From NCBI GenBank assembly GCA_034509735.1, contig JACGWO010000003.1, positions 34,494,466-34,558,465 on the forward strand: a stretch of 64,000 bases of DNA. The letters are read 5' to 3'. The stretch is from Sesamum alatum (Eukaryota > Streptophyta > Magnoliopsida > Lamiales > Pedaliaceae). Of the stretch, positions 35,850 through 47,800 are shown piece after piece. The position numbers were made by a program, and so were the translations under genes. The notes beneath the pieces were generated by a model. It made no database searches, was not told the origin of the DNA, and saw only the letters and a program-made list of their open reading frames with translations. Within the stretch, counting starts at the first letter, position 1; every line of letters begins with the position of its first letter.

Positions 35850-38800
35850 CGATCAAATCTTAGATTTCATGTTCTATCTACATTTTGATTGCATGCTTGC
35901 CTCATGAGTTTATACAAAACTTTCTACGATTGTTTACTCGATTTTTGAAAACAGATCGTATTTCTTCCAAGAGTTTACTGCAAAACCATACGTTGTAGTG
36001 CCTTATTTTTCTCCCATGCTGCGAGGTTATTCGACGAGTGGAAACTGATGATTTTACAGTGGTGGTATTTGAATATATTTACTGTTGTCTATGATGATTT
36101 ACACTAGTCTTTATTTTCCTTTTCTGGAAAAAGAATAATGTTTAGAGCCGGCGACGCGAAAGGGATCTGGATTCAAATTGCACCACGTCTCTCCATTTAT
36201 GACTGTCGTAAAACAAAGAATTCAATATGCTAGTCTTTCATAAAACAAGAATAATAACAAAAATCCATTCACATTAAGATTTGCGTTGTACATAAACAAG
36301 ATCGCAAGGCGCTGCTACCTAATTTGAAAGAAAATGATGATTTATTACAACGCCTCCTTGCGGCTTTCCCCTACCGACCTAAAGATTACTACTTCCGAAG
36401 ATCTAAGAAAATAAGGTATTATTTGTGAATTCAGGATTAATGTGTTTATTTCTTGTTTACGCTACAGGTAGGTACGGCTGTTGTTACAAGAAGTGATGGA
36501 AGATTGGCAGTTGGCAGAGTAGGAGCTATCTTTGAGCAGGTATGTTTGATTGCAGTGCATAAATGTCCATCTGTAATTTGCAAATCGAGTGCATGAAAAG
36601 TTTCTCTAAGTTTTATTGAGTGTGTTTTGGTTAATGGACTTATCTATTCATGATTCAGCTTGAAGCATTGAACTCTCAAGGCTATGAGATAATTTTAGTG
36701 ACATCAGGTGCTGTTGGGGCTGGTCGCCAAAGGCTCAAGTACAGGAAATTGTTAAACAGCAGGTGATTTGGTTTTTGATTCAGGCTTACTATTGATGAGA
36801 ATTTTTAATCTTATGGCGAAAACATGCATCTTAGCTTTTAAAGCCTGATTGCTTGCTGTTGAGCTAGTTTTTGCCCATACATGTTTTATTAGGCTGAAAA
36901 TCTATCTTGTCTGGCAGTTTCGCTGACTTACAGAAACCACAAGTTGAAATAGATGGAAAGGCGTGTGCAGCAGTCGGACAGAATGGTCTTATGGCACTAT
37001 ATGATTCGTTATTCAGCCAGGTAATAATGCAGAAACATATTTTCAAAAACATATACGGTTCAACTATCTGTAGTTTTCTGCTTCTTTTCTACTGCAGTTC
37101 CCGCATTGATTTGTTGCCTATCTCTCTGTTTTCTCAAGTGGAAACTTTCTTTGCACTTTTGCAGTTGGATATTACTTCATCCCAACTCCTAGTAACAGAC
37201 AATGACTTTAAAAGTACAGACTTCAGAACCCAACTTTCTCAAACAGTGAATTCATTGTTAGCTTTAAGGAGTATCCCTATCTTCAATGAAAATGACGCAA
37301 TCAGTACTAGAAGAGCTCCGTATGAGGTACATTGCTCATTTACCTTCAAGAAATCATAGTTCACATGGATATTAATTCTTAGTTATGATACCTTTCATGG
37401 GCCACTTAACAAGGTCCCCATCTATATCATGATCTATGAAAACTGAAGTAGCTTGAAATAAGCTGCCATTGGCAGGATTCAACGGGTATCTTTTGGGATA
37501 ATGATAGTTTGGCAGCTTTGTTGGCACTTGAATTAAAAGCTGACCTCCTGGTATTGTTGAGTGACGTCGAGGGTCTTTACAGCGGTCCTCCAACCGACCC
37601 AAATTCAAAGCTAATACATACATATGTCAAGCAAAAGCATCTCGGAACAATAACGTTTGGAGATAAGTCGAGGGTTGGAAGAGGAGGAATGACAGCTAAA
37701 GTAAAGGCTGCAGTTAGCGCTGCCGATTCTGGCACTCCAGTTGTCATAGCCAGGTATCAACAATGACATGATTGCTTCGGCATGTCAACCGTAAGATCCT
37801 AAAATAGAAAAATCATTGTGTAAATAAAAATAAATCATACTCAATGTTTGATGCTGCTGTTAGATCTATTTCACATACTTTTTGTATGAAACTTGAGGTA
37901 TACGTATGTAGCTGGAGTTATTGATCATGATTTTATACCTGTCAGATACTGCAACCAAAATAGTTCTGACAGAAAGGCTTTTTAGATAAAATATGGAGAA
38001 AGTTAGAGGAACACCATTACGTGTTATTTATCATGGTATAGCATAGCACTTGGAAAACATTTAGGCATCACATGTTTGACCTGTTATATAATCCGCCCTG
38101 ATCTGTGTTTCCATTTCCTTGGAAGTGGTTTTGTTGCAGGCAACATCGGTAAAGTGCTAGAAGGACAACGTATTGGTACTCTCTTTCACAGAGACGCACA
38201 TACATGGGTTACTCTTAATGAATTTACTGCACGGGAGATGGCAGATGCTGCAAGAGATTGCTCAATGCGCCTACAGGTCAAACTACATATTTTTTTCCTT
38301 GTCATGGACAGTTCATATCATCATTGTGATTCCAACAAGTACCATCTTTTGCTAGTTCCCAGCCTTTTTTTGAGCATATATGGCTTATGGCTCTAGTGAA
38401 TACTATGATTGCGGAATACATACTAATATTGCCTATTATTACAGAGTATTTCTTCTGAAGAGAGGAATAAAATTTTGTTGGATATCGCGGATGCATTAGA
38501 GAAAAAACAAGATCAAATTAAAGTTGAAAATCAAGCTGATGTTGCTGCTGCTAATGATGCTGGATATGATGAATCATTAATTTCCCGCTTGGTGTTGAGC
38601 CCTGCCAAGGCAAGTAAATTCTCACTTCTTCAAGTTCAATGTGACGTTTGAACAATAAATACCTCACACACAATGATATCCATCAATCAACAAAGAAGAG
38701 GATCTAATGTAACTTAGACAGTCTTGCTGTTCTATCTTTTATTCTTTTCCTCTCAAGAGGAATTTAACATTTTCTCGTAATGTATTCATGCATTTCCTCA

Positions 38801-41313
38801 GATAGTTGCTCTGGCAAAGTCTGTCCGCACCATCGCAGAGATGGAAGAACCCATTGGTCGGGTAGTGAAGAAAACTGAGGTCAGTAGAGTATGAGATCTT
38901 CTGCATGAATTGTCCAAGGAACTTCAGTTCATGGGCTTAGTTTCTGCTTTATTTTCATTGTCTGACTATTCAACCATCCAGCTTGCAGATGGACTCATCT
39001 TAGAAAAGACTACATGTCCTTTGGGCGTTCTCTTGATTATTTTTGAGTCTCGACCTGATGCACTAGTTCAGGTACATACTGTCGAGCCCCACTTAAGTTT
39101 CAATCAACAAATTATGTCGAGGTATAACTCTGAAAACCATTTCTGACCAATGATTAGCACTAGCTTCTAGAATCTCATTCTTTGGCTTTTTTTTTTTTTC
39201 CATTTGCCCCCTCCAAAATTGCAGTTTTGCTGTATTTGTTGTTTGGGTTGCTAGAACTATGGTGTCTTATCTTCTGTTTAAAAAGCAAACGAGCATAGGA
39301 TTCTATATGCAAGTGTACCTCATCCTCTTTATGTAGAAGGTGGCCTGCAAGCTTGATACCTAATAAAAGTACTTACGGAGGTTTTAATTGAGATCAAGAT
39401 GCTACTTAAATTGTAGTTATTTTCTCCAACAGCCGTTTTACTGGAAATTTTGCCCTATAGATTGCTTCACTAGCAATTCGGAGTGGGAATGGTCTGCTGC
39501 TGAAAGGAGGTAAAGAAGCCAGGCGTACAAATGAGATCCTTCACAAGGTGAGTTTTGTAGCTCATAGTTTTTGGGCCGTAGTTTCTGCCTATTTTAATGA
39601 GTCTGGCCTCGAATCCTTGCCCTCGCCCAAAATGAATGTATTTTTTCCTGTTGTTTAGGTAATTACTGGCGTCATTCCTGAAACAGTTGGTGAAAAACTT
39701 ATAGGACTAGTGACTTCAAAAGAGGAAATTCCTGATCTACTCAAGGTAAGCATGGAGGGTCAGATGTGTGAAACGTTTTCTATAAGCTGTTGCTGACCCA
39801 TATCCTCTGCATCAGCTTGATGATGTGATAGATCTTGTGATCCCAAGAGGCAGCAATAGACTTGTTTCAGAGATAAAGAGCACCACAAAAATTCCTGTTC
39901 TTGGTCACTCTGGTAAGAGAGTTCGTCTAAACATCTTTGTTTCACCATTTAAACTCACAAAGCAGTGGAGACTTATGCCAGATTCATAATTTTCTGTCAG
40001 ATGGAATTTGCCATGTCTACGTTGATAAATCAGCAAATATGGACATGGCTAGGAGTATTATCGTTGATTCGAAACTGGATTATCCTGCTGCCTGTAATGC
40101 TATGGTACTGAGTTATTCACTTTTTATGTTTGTTGAGCCATTAACTTTACTTCAACATTTCAAAACCCTTACAATGTTTGCACAGGCTGCAAACGCATTT
40201 GAAAACTACTCTCTTAGCAATAATTACCTTCTACTTTTCCTCCAGGAGACACTTCTCGTTCACCAGGACTGGGCAAGTTCTGAAGGTTTCCAGGACCTTG
40301 TAGTCGAACTCAGTCATGGAGGTCCGCTAATTTTAGCTATATTCAGCATTATACACACACTCGTGCCATACAAATAGTAGACTAGCCAACCACGACATAT
40401 TTTTTCGATGCAGGTGTTACACTGCATGGTGGACCACGGGCAAGTTCACTCTTAAAAATTTCAGAGATCCAAACATTTCACCATGAGTACTGCTCAAGGG
40501 CTTGCACAATTGAAATTGTGGATGATGTGAAAGCTGCCGTTGATCACATACGTAAACATGGAAGGCACGTTTACAATTTTTCAGTCCCTTATCGCTGTGA
40601 ATAAGTAGTGGCTTTTCTCACTTCTAATTTAATTGCAGCGGCCACACTGAATGCATTATTGCAGAAGATAAAAAAACCGCTGAATATTTCTTGAAACACA
40701 TTGACAGGTAAATGCATAGAATCATCACCTTTCAATGAGAAACTGAAATTTCACTACTAATCTGTCTGCAATATGCTTTTCCATTTATAATACATTCTAG
40801 TTTGCTTGACACATGAGATAACCCTCGTCTTGGCCTTGACAGTGCCGCAGTGTTTCACAATGCAAGCACTAGATTCTGTGACGGGATGCGCTTTGGTCTT
40901 GGTGCAGAGGTATCTAACACTTAAATATCAGTTCAACGTCAAATTCTCTTCTCAAAATTATAGTGCATTAATCATATTTTCCTCACCATCTCGTCGTTGC
41001 CCTCCATGGAATAAAGGTCGGAATAAGCACGAGCAAGATTCATGCTCGAGGTCCAGTAGGAGTTGAAGGACTATTGTCAACAAAATGGTAATGGAGATTA
41101 CTACTATTTCACCCCACATTTCCTAATTTACAATATTCTTCTATACTCCCAAAAGAAGCTTCATATATGTTTAATTTGATTATTTTCTGTGCGTGTAGTG
41201 TTTAACTTTGTTGTGAATGTAGGGTTCTTAGAGGCAATGGACACATTGTGAAGGGAGATGAGGGGGTCATCTATACCCACAAGAACATTGTCAGCATCAG
41301 CAGTGAGAGTTAG
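35766..41313 (+). CDS. P5CS: delta-1-pyrroline-5-carboxylate synthase (glutamate 5-kinase / GSA dehydrogenase)
   Basis: Twenty exons: 35766-35816, 36468-36539, 36659-36762, 36918-37020, 37165-37326, 37476-37753, 38126-38276, 38445-38609, 38802-38879, 38982-39071, 39461-39547, 39659-39745, 39816-39912, 40001-40104, 40246-40321, 40414-40564, 40639-40707, 40843-40909, 41017-41087, 41223-41313; 717 aa, the standard plant P5CS length. The N-terminal half is glutamate 5-kinase ([43 protein letters not shown]). The C-terminal half is gamma-glutamyl phosphate reductase, with [27 protein letters not shown] and catalytic Cys540 in DYPAACNAM. The enzyme makes pyrroline-5-carboxylate from glutamate, the rate-setting step of proline synthesis under drought and salt. 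Phe125 in LLVTDNDF corresponds to the residue known from mothbean P5CS to matter for proline feedback inhibition, and it is intact. Introns 8 and 16 use GC donors. Confidence 0.95.
35821..35848. repeat. (TC)n microsatellite at the start of P5CS intron 1
   Basis: Fourteen TC units lie immediately after the first 5' splice site of P5CS, so the donor is followed by a long pyrimidine tract. This simple repeat is probably length-variable. Confidence 0.95.
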
Positions 41314-42615
41314 GTCTAACAAATATTCATCAAAGGCAGCATCGTTTTTACTTTATGCTTGCCTTTTACCAAATTTTGGTCGATTTTTGTTTTGAGGATA
41401 TAGGAGGCTCGGTATTTATTTAATCTATTTCTTTTTGCTAGTCGTGAAACTTGAAACACTCGGGATCAAATAACCCAATGACTTTATAAGATTTTTCTCT
41501 TTTTTAATCACTCACGCACACACCCAAGGTTCAACACTAAACTTCTAAAAAAAAAAGTCTTGTGCTCAAATCATTGAGTTGATGCTCTAGAGGTGCTTTA
41601 TAAGTTTATTAGTACTCGCACAAATTAATAGCTAACATACAAGGTGGAAAGCCAAGTACAAGAAAATGGAAAAATGTGTGCCATCTTTGTCTCATTGAAA
41701 ATACTCAAATGCCACTAGTTATATTTGGTGGACCTAACGTTGTAGTTGGACAATTTCAATCAAGTAATTATATTTGTCATATAATTTTTAACCTTCCCAT
41801 ATTTATTAAACACATATTATTGAGCTGAATTATGTGGAAAAGAGATCTTCCATAAAAGATATCGGTTGTTTATATACTTTCTTTCAAAGAAATCACTTAA
41901 TTACCTGATTCTTGATCAATCTAACTAAAGCCCAAGAGCCAAGACAAGCAGCTTAGAAACAACCAAAAAAGAAATTCCAACCCAGGCTTACATATAAGTT
42001 ATATAACACAGCCATAGTAGCAACAGCTATGTCTTCTGTGATCAACCATAAGACTTCCTAAAGTTGTTTGTCTGGGCCTTGGTGCAAATTCATGTACAAG
42101 AATAGTCTCTCAATCCCTCTTTATGCCTCCCACCACCAAGGGTACTAAAGCTAATTTTTTAATTCACGTGAAGTCTACGTGTAATTACTCCAAAATTTAT
42201 GGACAAAGCAGTATAATTATCCTTTCTATTTCTTCAGAAGCATGGAAGTTTTACATTAAAGGAGTAAATACTTGCAAGGTGTGTTTGTTTGATTTGTTTC
42301 TAGGGAAGGAAAGTGATGAAAGAAGACATTCCCTGACCTGAACCGGAAACCACACAGGTAAATTTCTTGTATTTCATTACAGAGCCAGTACACAAACATA
42401 CTTACACTATGTACACTTTCACATTCTACAAACTACAGTCGCATGTATTGTGGACCCTTTCTGGTTTTCCACACACCACACATAACAAACAATGATGTCT
42501 GAGGCACAAATACAGACTATAATTCCTTTATTAGAAATAGACACACAAAAAAATAAAAAAGATTGCTCATTTCAATTATATAAAGACCACCTGACAAATA
42601 CATCCATCTCAATCA
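41314..42615. other. region between converging P5CS and the 94-aa gene
   Basis: This holds 3' flanks of two converging genes and AT-rich DNA. No gene is supported; the open frame at 42123-42341 has no recognisable domain. The 3' untranslated regions of both genes probably occupy the outer parts. Confidence 0.5.
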
Positions 42616-42900
42616 TCACTTGACAGCACGGCAAGAATTCATCAAATGGTGTAGCCCTGCTGGAGGCTTATTCACGGCGGAAGCATCCCTTTGGCCGGCG
42701 GAGGGAGGTGGCGAAGAGGCGGAGAACCCACAATCTGGCCGGAGAATCTGGACATCAGACGCCGGAAACCGGCCTGACTCACCGGGAAGTCTCATGTAGG
42801 AAGCAGATGGCGATTCGTTTAGGAATGTTCTTAAAACCCCTTGTCCTCCGTTTTTGTATTGCGCTATTGTTCTATACAAAAATGGAATAAGCCCCTCCAT
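42616..42900 (-). CDS. small conserved plant protein, MEGLIPFLY family
   Basis: A single exon encodes 94 aa. The N-terminus MEGLIPFLYRTIAQYKNG and the central block SPSASYMRLPGESGRF-ASDVQIL are recognisable as a small family of unknown function found across flowering plants (from memory, Arabidopsis At3g48510, At3g18560 and At1g49000). The rest is Pro/Ser-rich and probably disordered. There is no signal peptide and no obvious membrane segment. The start is the first ATG of the conserved N-terminus, with a stop upstream. Codon and GC composition differ sharply from the AT-rich flanks, which supports real coding. It converges on P5CS. Its function is not known to me; family members are described as stress-responsive in expression data, which I cannot test here. 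Confidence 0.8.
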   Translation of the reverse strand: MEGLIPFLYRTIAQYKNGGQGVLRTFLNESPSASYMRLPGESGRFPASDVQILRPDCGFSASSPPPSAGQRDASAVNKPPAGLHHLMNSCRAVK

Positions 42901-44805
42901 CTATTCTTTCTATCTGGGAGCGTTAATCAGAAAGGAAGGGGCAGATAGAGAATTTGGAGAGTTGCTGTCTGCGCTGAAGATGAACTGACGGTATTATATT
43001 AAGGATTGGAAAGGGCCATTTGCTGTCATTCTCTGAAAGTCATGTCTTAACTAACATTGTATTATAACATCTCACCCAATCTCACTAGAATATTTGTCTC
43101 TCTCTGTCTCTGTTATGTATTACTATACTCTAATCATCTTATATTAATCTTTATTTTAATCGTATTGTCGGTTTGACGATTGAAATAGTTTAAGGTTCAA
43201 TCAATTCTTGGGCGAAAATACAATCCGTATCTTCCGTCTTCGATTAGCCAATCATTTTCTATTCCCCTCCAATTCAATCCAATCCAATCCAATCCATGTA
43301 CCCGACGTTGTATAGGATGTGTAAGTTGGGATAGTGAAAGGAGCAGGCGCCATACGTTTGGTATGCAGAATTTGACATGTAACAGATAGATGTTACTTTG
43401 ACGATTTTTTATTTTGAAAAAATGAGGATCAAAGCTAGTTTTATAACTTAGTTGAACTCGTGGTCTATCTTTTATAGAAATCAAAAGGAAAAATTGAGTT
43501 AGCTACTGTGTAATTTTCTATATTGTGTTAACAGGACCTAGCCATGCATGATGATGCGGAAGTACGGTGTCTTTAGGGGATTGAATTTTCTATTTTAAAT
43601 TCTATGGTATTTTTATTTCATTTACCCCTATGCATGACATGTGTATAAATTTTTTTTAAATAAAATAAATAATGTTATTTTTATATATGGGACGTGTATA
43701 TATTGAATAAATAAAAATTATAATATTGTTTTGAAATTGATCCAATCGAGCTAATTTAACACTGCAAGCATGTAAAAGAGATATCTGTTATGGTCTTGTA
43801 TTTAGACCTGAGTTATGTGAGACTGAAATTATAAATTTGCAACAGTAGGAATTATTGACAACTTAGAAAAATTATTATACTGATCTTGTGTGTCAAATGT
43901 CAAACACAGAAGCGTAGGACAAACTCAGAACTCGATTGAATTTTGTTGTAGCTTTGAACATATATATATATATATATATATATATAGTCGTACCCACTCC
44001 ACTTATTATTTAGTCTATAGTCTACTGTCGAAGATGAAATCATTTCTCGCGTCACCAAATAGTCCAATCACTAGTAAATTACCTCGCTCTCCGGCGCCCG
44101 CCACCCGGCAGCTTGGGAGAGTACCGGGATCATGCTCCATCTAAATCCAAATTCAAAAAAATAATACAATGACAAACGGCCTGCTTTTTTAACCAGTATA
44201 TAAGTTCTTTCGAGAAAATAAAGGAGAGAAGAAAGGAATTTCTTTTAGCAATTTTCTATTTAGCATAACCCATTTGAAATCATTTTCATATCTTCCTTCT
44301 TCTAGTCTCTAATTTTTTGTTTTGGCATCAAGTATTTTTCCCAAGCAAAAGATGTGCTTTTCGCGTAAAGCAAACTTGAGGTGCTCATTTTTCATCCAAA
44401 TATAGAAATGTGTAGAAGCCCAAAGAACAAGGCCTCAAACCACCACTAAAACCAGTACTTCCTCATATCTATGATAACGCCTGCCCGCTATCCATACGCG
44501 TCCTTCCGCGAGAAAGTGAAAGCCCCCGCAACTTTTGCAACAAACTGGGCCGCCTGTCCTAACTCCTAACCAGGATCTAAAGCTTTGCCTATTCATATGT
44601 AATTGTGTGCACCATGGTCATGGTAGATTCTGCTTCCATTAATGATATAACGTTGTCATAGCTTCCTAGTCAATCCTAGGAAACCATGAAATAGATAAGA
44701 TACAAAAGGAAGTAAAAAATATAGATGTTCATCCAACACCCTACACTGTACACAAATCAGAAAAATTACCTATAAGCCAACAACGACCACTTCAATGTAT
44801 GAATA
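42901..44805. other. intergenic region between the 94-aa gene and the RCC1 gene
   Basis: This holds the promoter side of the 94-aa gene and the 3' flank of the RCC1 gene. An (AT)n microsatellite sits at 43960-43986. A 36-codon ORF at 44034-44144 is Pro/Ser-rich but unrecognised. A tandem of four aatcc units occurs near 43272-43294. Confidence 0.5.
43960..43986. repeat. (AT)n microsatellite
   Basis: About 13 AT units in intergenic DNA, upstream of the unrecognised 36-codon ORF. Confidence 0.95.
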
Positions 44806-47800
44806 CTACTTTAGTGAGATCGGCTCACACAGTGAGAGTGTATGCCACCAACCACAGGCGACATTCATGGGCATGTAATCTTTAAGAGGAACCTGTGCAG
44901 GTATATTTCTGTCCACCGTATCTCCTAGACCGAGCTGGAATTAGAACCAACAAGATACCAGAACATGTTACATGAAAATTCCCGCAGCAGAAGCAACTGA
45001 TAAACAGCTTAATCCATTAGATAGCGCTTACCTGACCATATTTGTTCCATCCCCAGCAGAAGATTTTGCCATCCTCTGTAAAAATAGAAGTTTAAGAAAT
45101 GAGATGTCATTGTGTCGCTCTGGCTATGGGTTCAGACATGATTATTTACAGTATATGCTCATTGACACTATTATAATTTACATGCGCCATGATTTGGCCA
45201 ATTTGACATCCTAGTACAGTGAAGATATTCCTAGACATCAGGCTCAAGTTTCCAGATTATTAACCAAGTAACTTGCACCATTAATATGGGTGTTATGCAA
45301 TTGACACTAGCACCTTCCCAACAATATTGAGAGTGAATCCTTGACACTTGTTAATCATTCAAAGCACCAAAGTACAAGAAGATGAATCTGCAAAATCACT
45401 TGCCCGAAGGTACTGTTCAAGGTTAAGCATGGACTTAAGGCTACTGAGAGACAAAGATGATCAAACAGATCCCAACAGCAATAACTATTAGAAGATTTTA
45501 CCAGTTAGTATAGCACTATGGCGAGCTCCAGAAGACGCCACTTTGGCTTTCTTGCTCTCCAGGACTGAAGCATCTAAGAGCTTGGGAACAATCTGTAACA
45601 TAGCAAATTCTAAAGTTAAATACCTTGTAAATGTGTAACTATGAGACCTACCAAATTTTAGTACGTGGAAAGGCAAAAGTAGTGCGCATTTTTTGGATGT
45701 ACTTAAGAACCAGTTATAAGGGTAGGAGACTTATCAGACACATTCAATTTGACAAGTCTCAGTTCCTTGAACTAATATTTTGAAATCATGTTACAGCAAT
45801 CACAAATGATCAGATGCTTATTAGGACATGACGTCCCAGAGAGTCCATGGAAGGAAAGCAACCTTGGAATACTGGGAGGCGGTTCAATAGAGATGGATTT
45901 CTCTCTGTTCTTACTTTTGTTGTCATTCTTTTATGCAGGTTTTTCAAAGTCAATTTCAAATTTGCAGTCAATAACATATTCTTAAATCACTTAAATTGCA
46001 CAATAAAAATACCTGCTTATCTTCTTTGCAAATCGTAACTTCACACCAGAGTACTTGACAATAATGGTTTCTGATCAACTTCTATAAAACAGAACAGACA
46101 GTAACCAGGTTCAGAACCAGTATAACAACAAATACAATGAAATTACCTCACACTGATCAGGATTTGTTCCCAAACCCAACTGCCCAAACTGATTCCCACC
46201 AAAAGCATGAACACGACCATCACCACTGATGCATATTGTATGCCATAGTCCGGCTGCAACTGCCTCAATCTGGGTGCCCATTAGAGAAGGCACACAAGTT
46301 GGTCGAAGCAAATCATCAGTATTCCCTTGTCCACACTGCAAATGAAAATGCTGGTTTAGATAAGTGGTCTGTTATTGCTTTCTTTGTGATTGCTCATTTT
46401 AGCTGCAAATATTAGGATGCTGTTCAACATGGTTGACAAGTTTTGCAAAGGTATGGACACAAACAGAAAATAGAGGCAGCACTCTTGGTTCACCTTAGAG
46501 TGCATGAGTGATGAGACCCATGCATTAAGTATGCACCTTCCTGGGAAAAAATACTAGTAGGTTATAGCATAAGGACAAGACATGCTATGTCCTAAGATCT
46601 GATTGAACTGCCAGCTTTGCAAAAGCTAAATGCTAACTTCACCATAAAGAATGCCATTATTTAATTCCAATAGCATCTAGCTTTTGGAATTCACCAGAGT
46701 ACGGGTACAACACATTACGAAGTAGATTAAATTCACACTCCTGATGGATTACTGGAATGATATCTGGAAATCACTATCAGACTTGATAATGCAGCAAATA
46801 TATAGTAGTGAATCAAAGACAATATTCGAGGATAAACAATATGCAATACATAGAGATAATCACCTGTCCATACAGGCCCCAACCGAAGGCAAGAAGCACA
46901 CCAGCATCTGAAAATGCAAAGGAGAAAAGGATCATAAAAATGGAAAATAAAACTTCTGCAAATCCGTCTAATGCCACAAACAAATTTTTTCATAGTTACC
47001 AGTCACTGCTGCACTGTGCCTGCCTCCACAAGCAATTCCCTTTATGTAATTTCCTATGGATTTTTGGTCTGCACCCACACAAACACTTTCTTGATTAATG
47101 GCCACAGAGCTGTCTCTTCCATTTGATGATAGGTCAATACAAGGTATAAGATGAGGAGATGCCACCACTTTTATTCGAGATCCCAAGCCGAGCTGACCTT
47201 CACCTCCGTAGCCCCAACCCCAGAGCTGTCCCCCATCTGCGTCAGGTAAAAGTATGATGTGTTAGGTCTTGTTTGCATAACAAAATCTTCTTGCTAACAT
47301 CAAAGGTCTTCGACTGCTTTGTCCTTAAGAAAACTTACACAAAGAAAGAGCAACTACTAATACAAAAAATAGTGTGTAGGGTGCCAAATCAAGAAGTATA
47401 CCTGACAATGCCAGAGTATGGCGCCCCCCAGCAGCAACTGAGGTAATCTTCACCCCAGGATCCAAGTTTACAAGACAAGGCGGCAATGAAAGGGTTTCAT
47501 CTGCAGGTATTGATGCTTCATATTCTGGTTGAGTTGTAAGTTTTCTTCGCTTCATAGTTTCATCTCCAGATATTTTATCATTTTGACAAGAAACTGTTCC
47601 ACTTGTTGATTTTGTACTATGAGACTGAGGGCTCCCTGTCACATCCAGCCTAAGGTGTCAACCTCCATTATTCAGCACAGGTGATCCATTATTCAGCATA
47701 GTTAATTTTCTCCAAGATACCTGGTTCAGTTATTGTTGAACTTTGTTTTGGGGAAGTTTCATCTTCACGGTTCTTCATACTAGGCCAACTGCGAGGGATT

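Noticed and set aside
35527..35907. Three overlapping plus-strand open frames before and across the P5CS start
   Set aside because: They are low-complexity products of the C/T-rich leader and the (TC)n repeat. The true P5CS start at 35766 is fixed by the conserved FVKNVKRV sequence and its splice donor.
44034..44144. 36-codon ORF, Ser/Pro-rich (MKSFLASPNSPITSK…)
   Set aside because: No signal peptide, no known peptide-hormone motif and no recognised family. The distance to an (AT)n repeat gives no useful promoter evidence, so it could easily be chance.
47649..47650. Upstream acceptor for RCC1 exon 5
   Set aside because: It shifts the frame and creates a stop a few codons later. The acceptor giving exon start 47635 preserves the frame of the downstream repeats.
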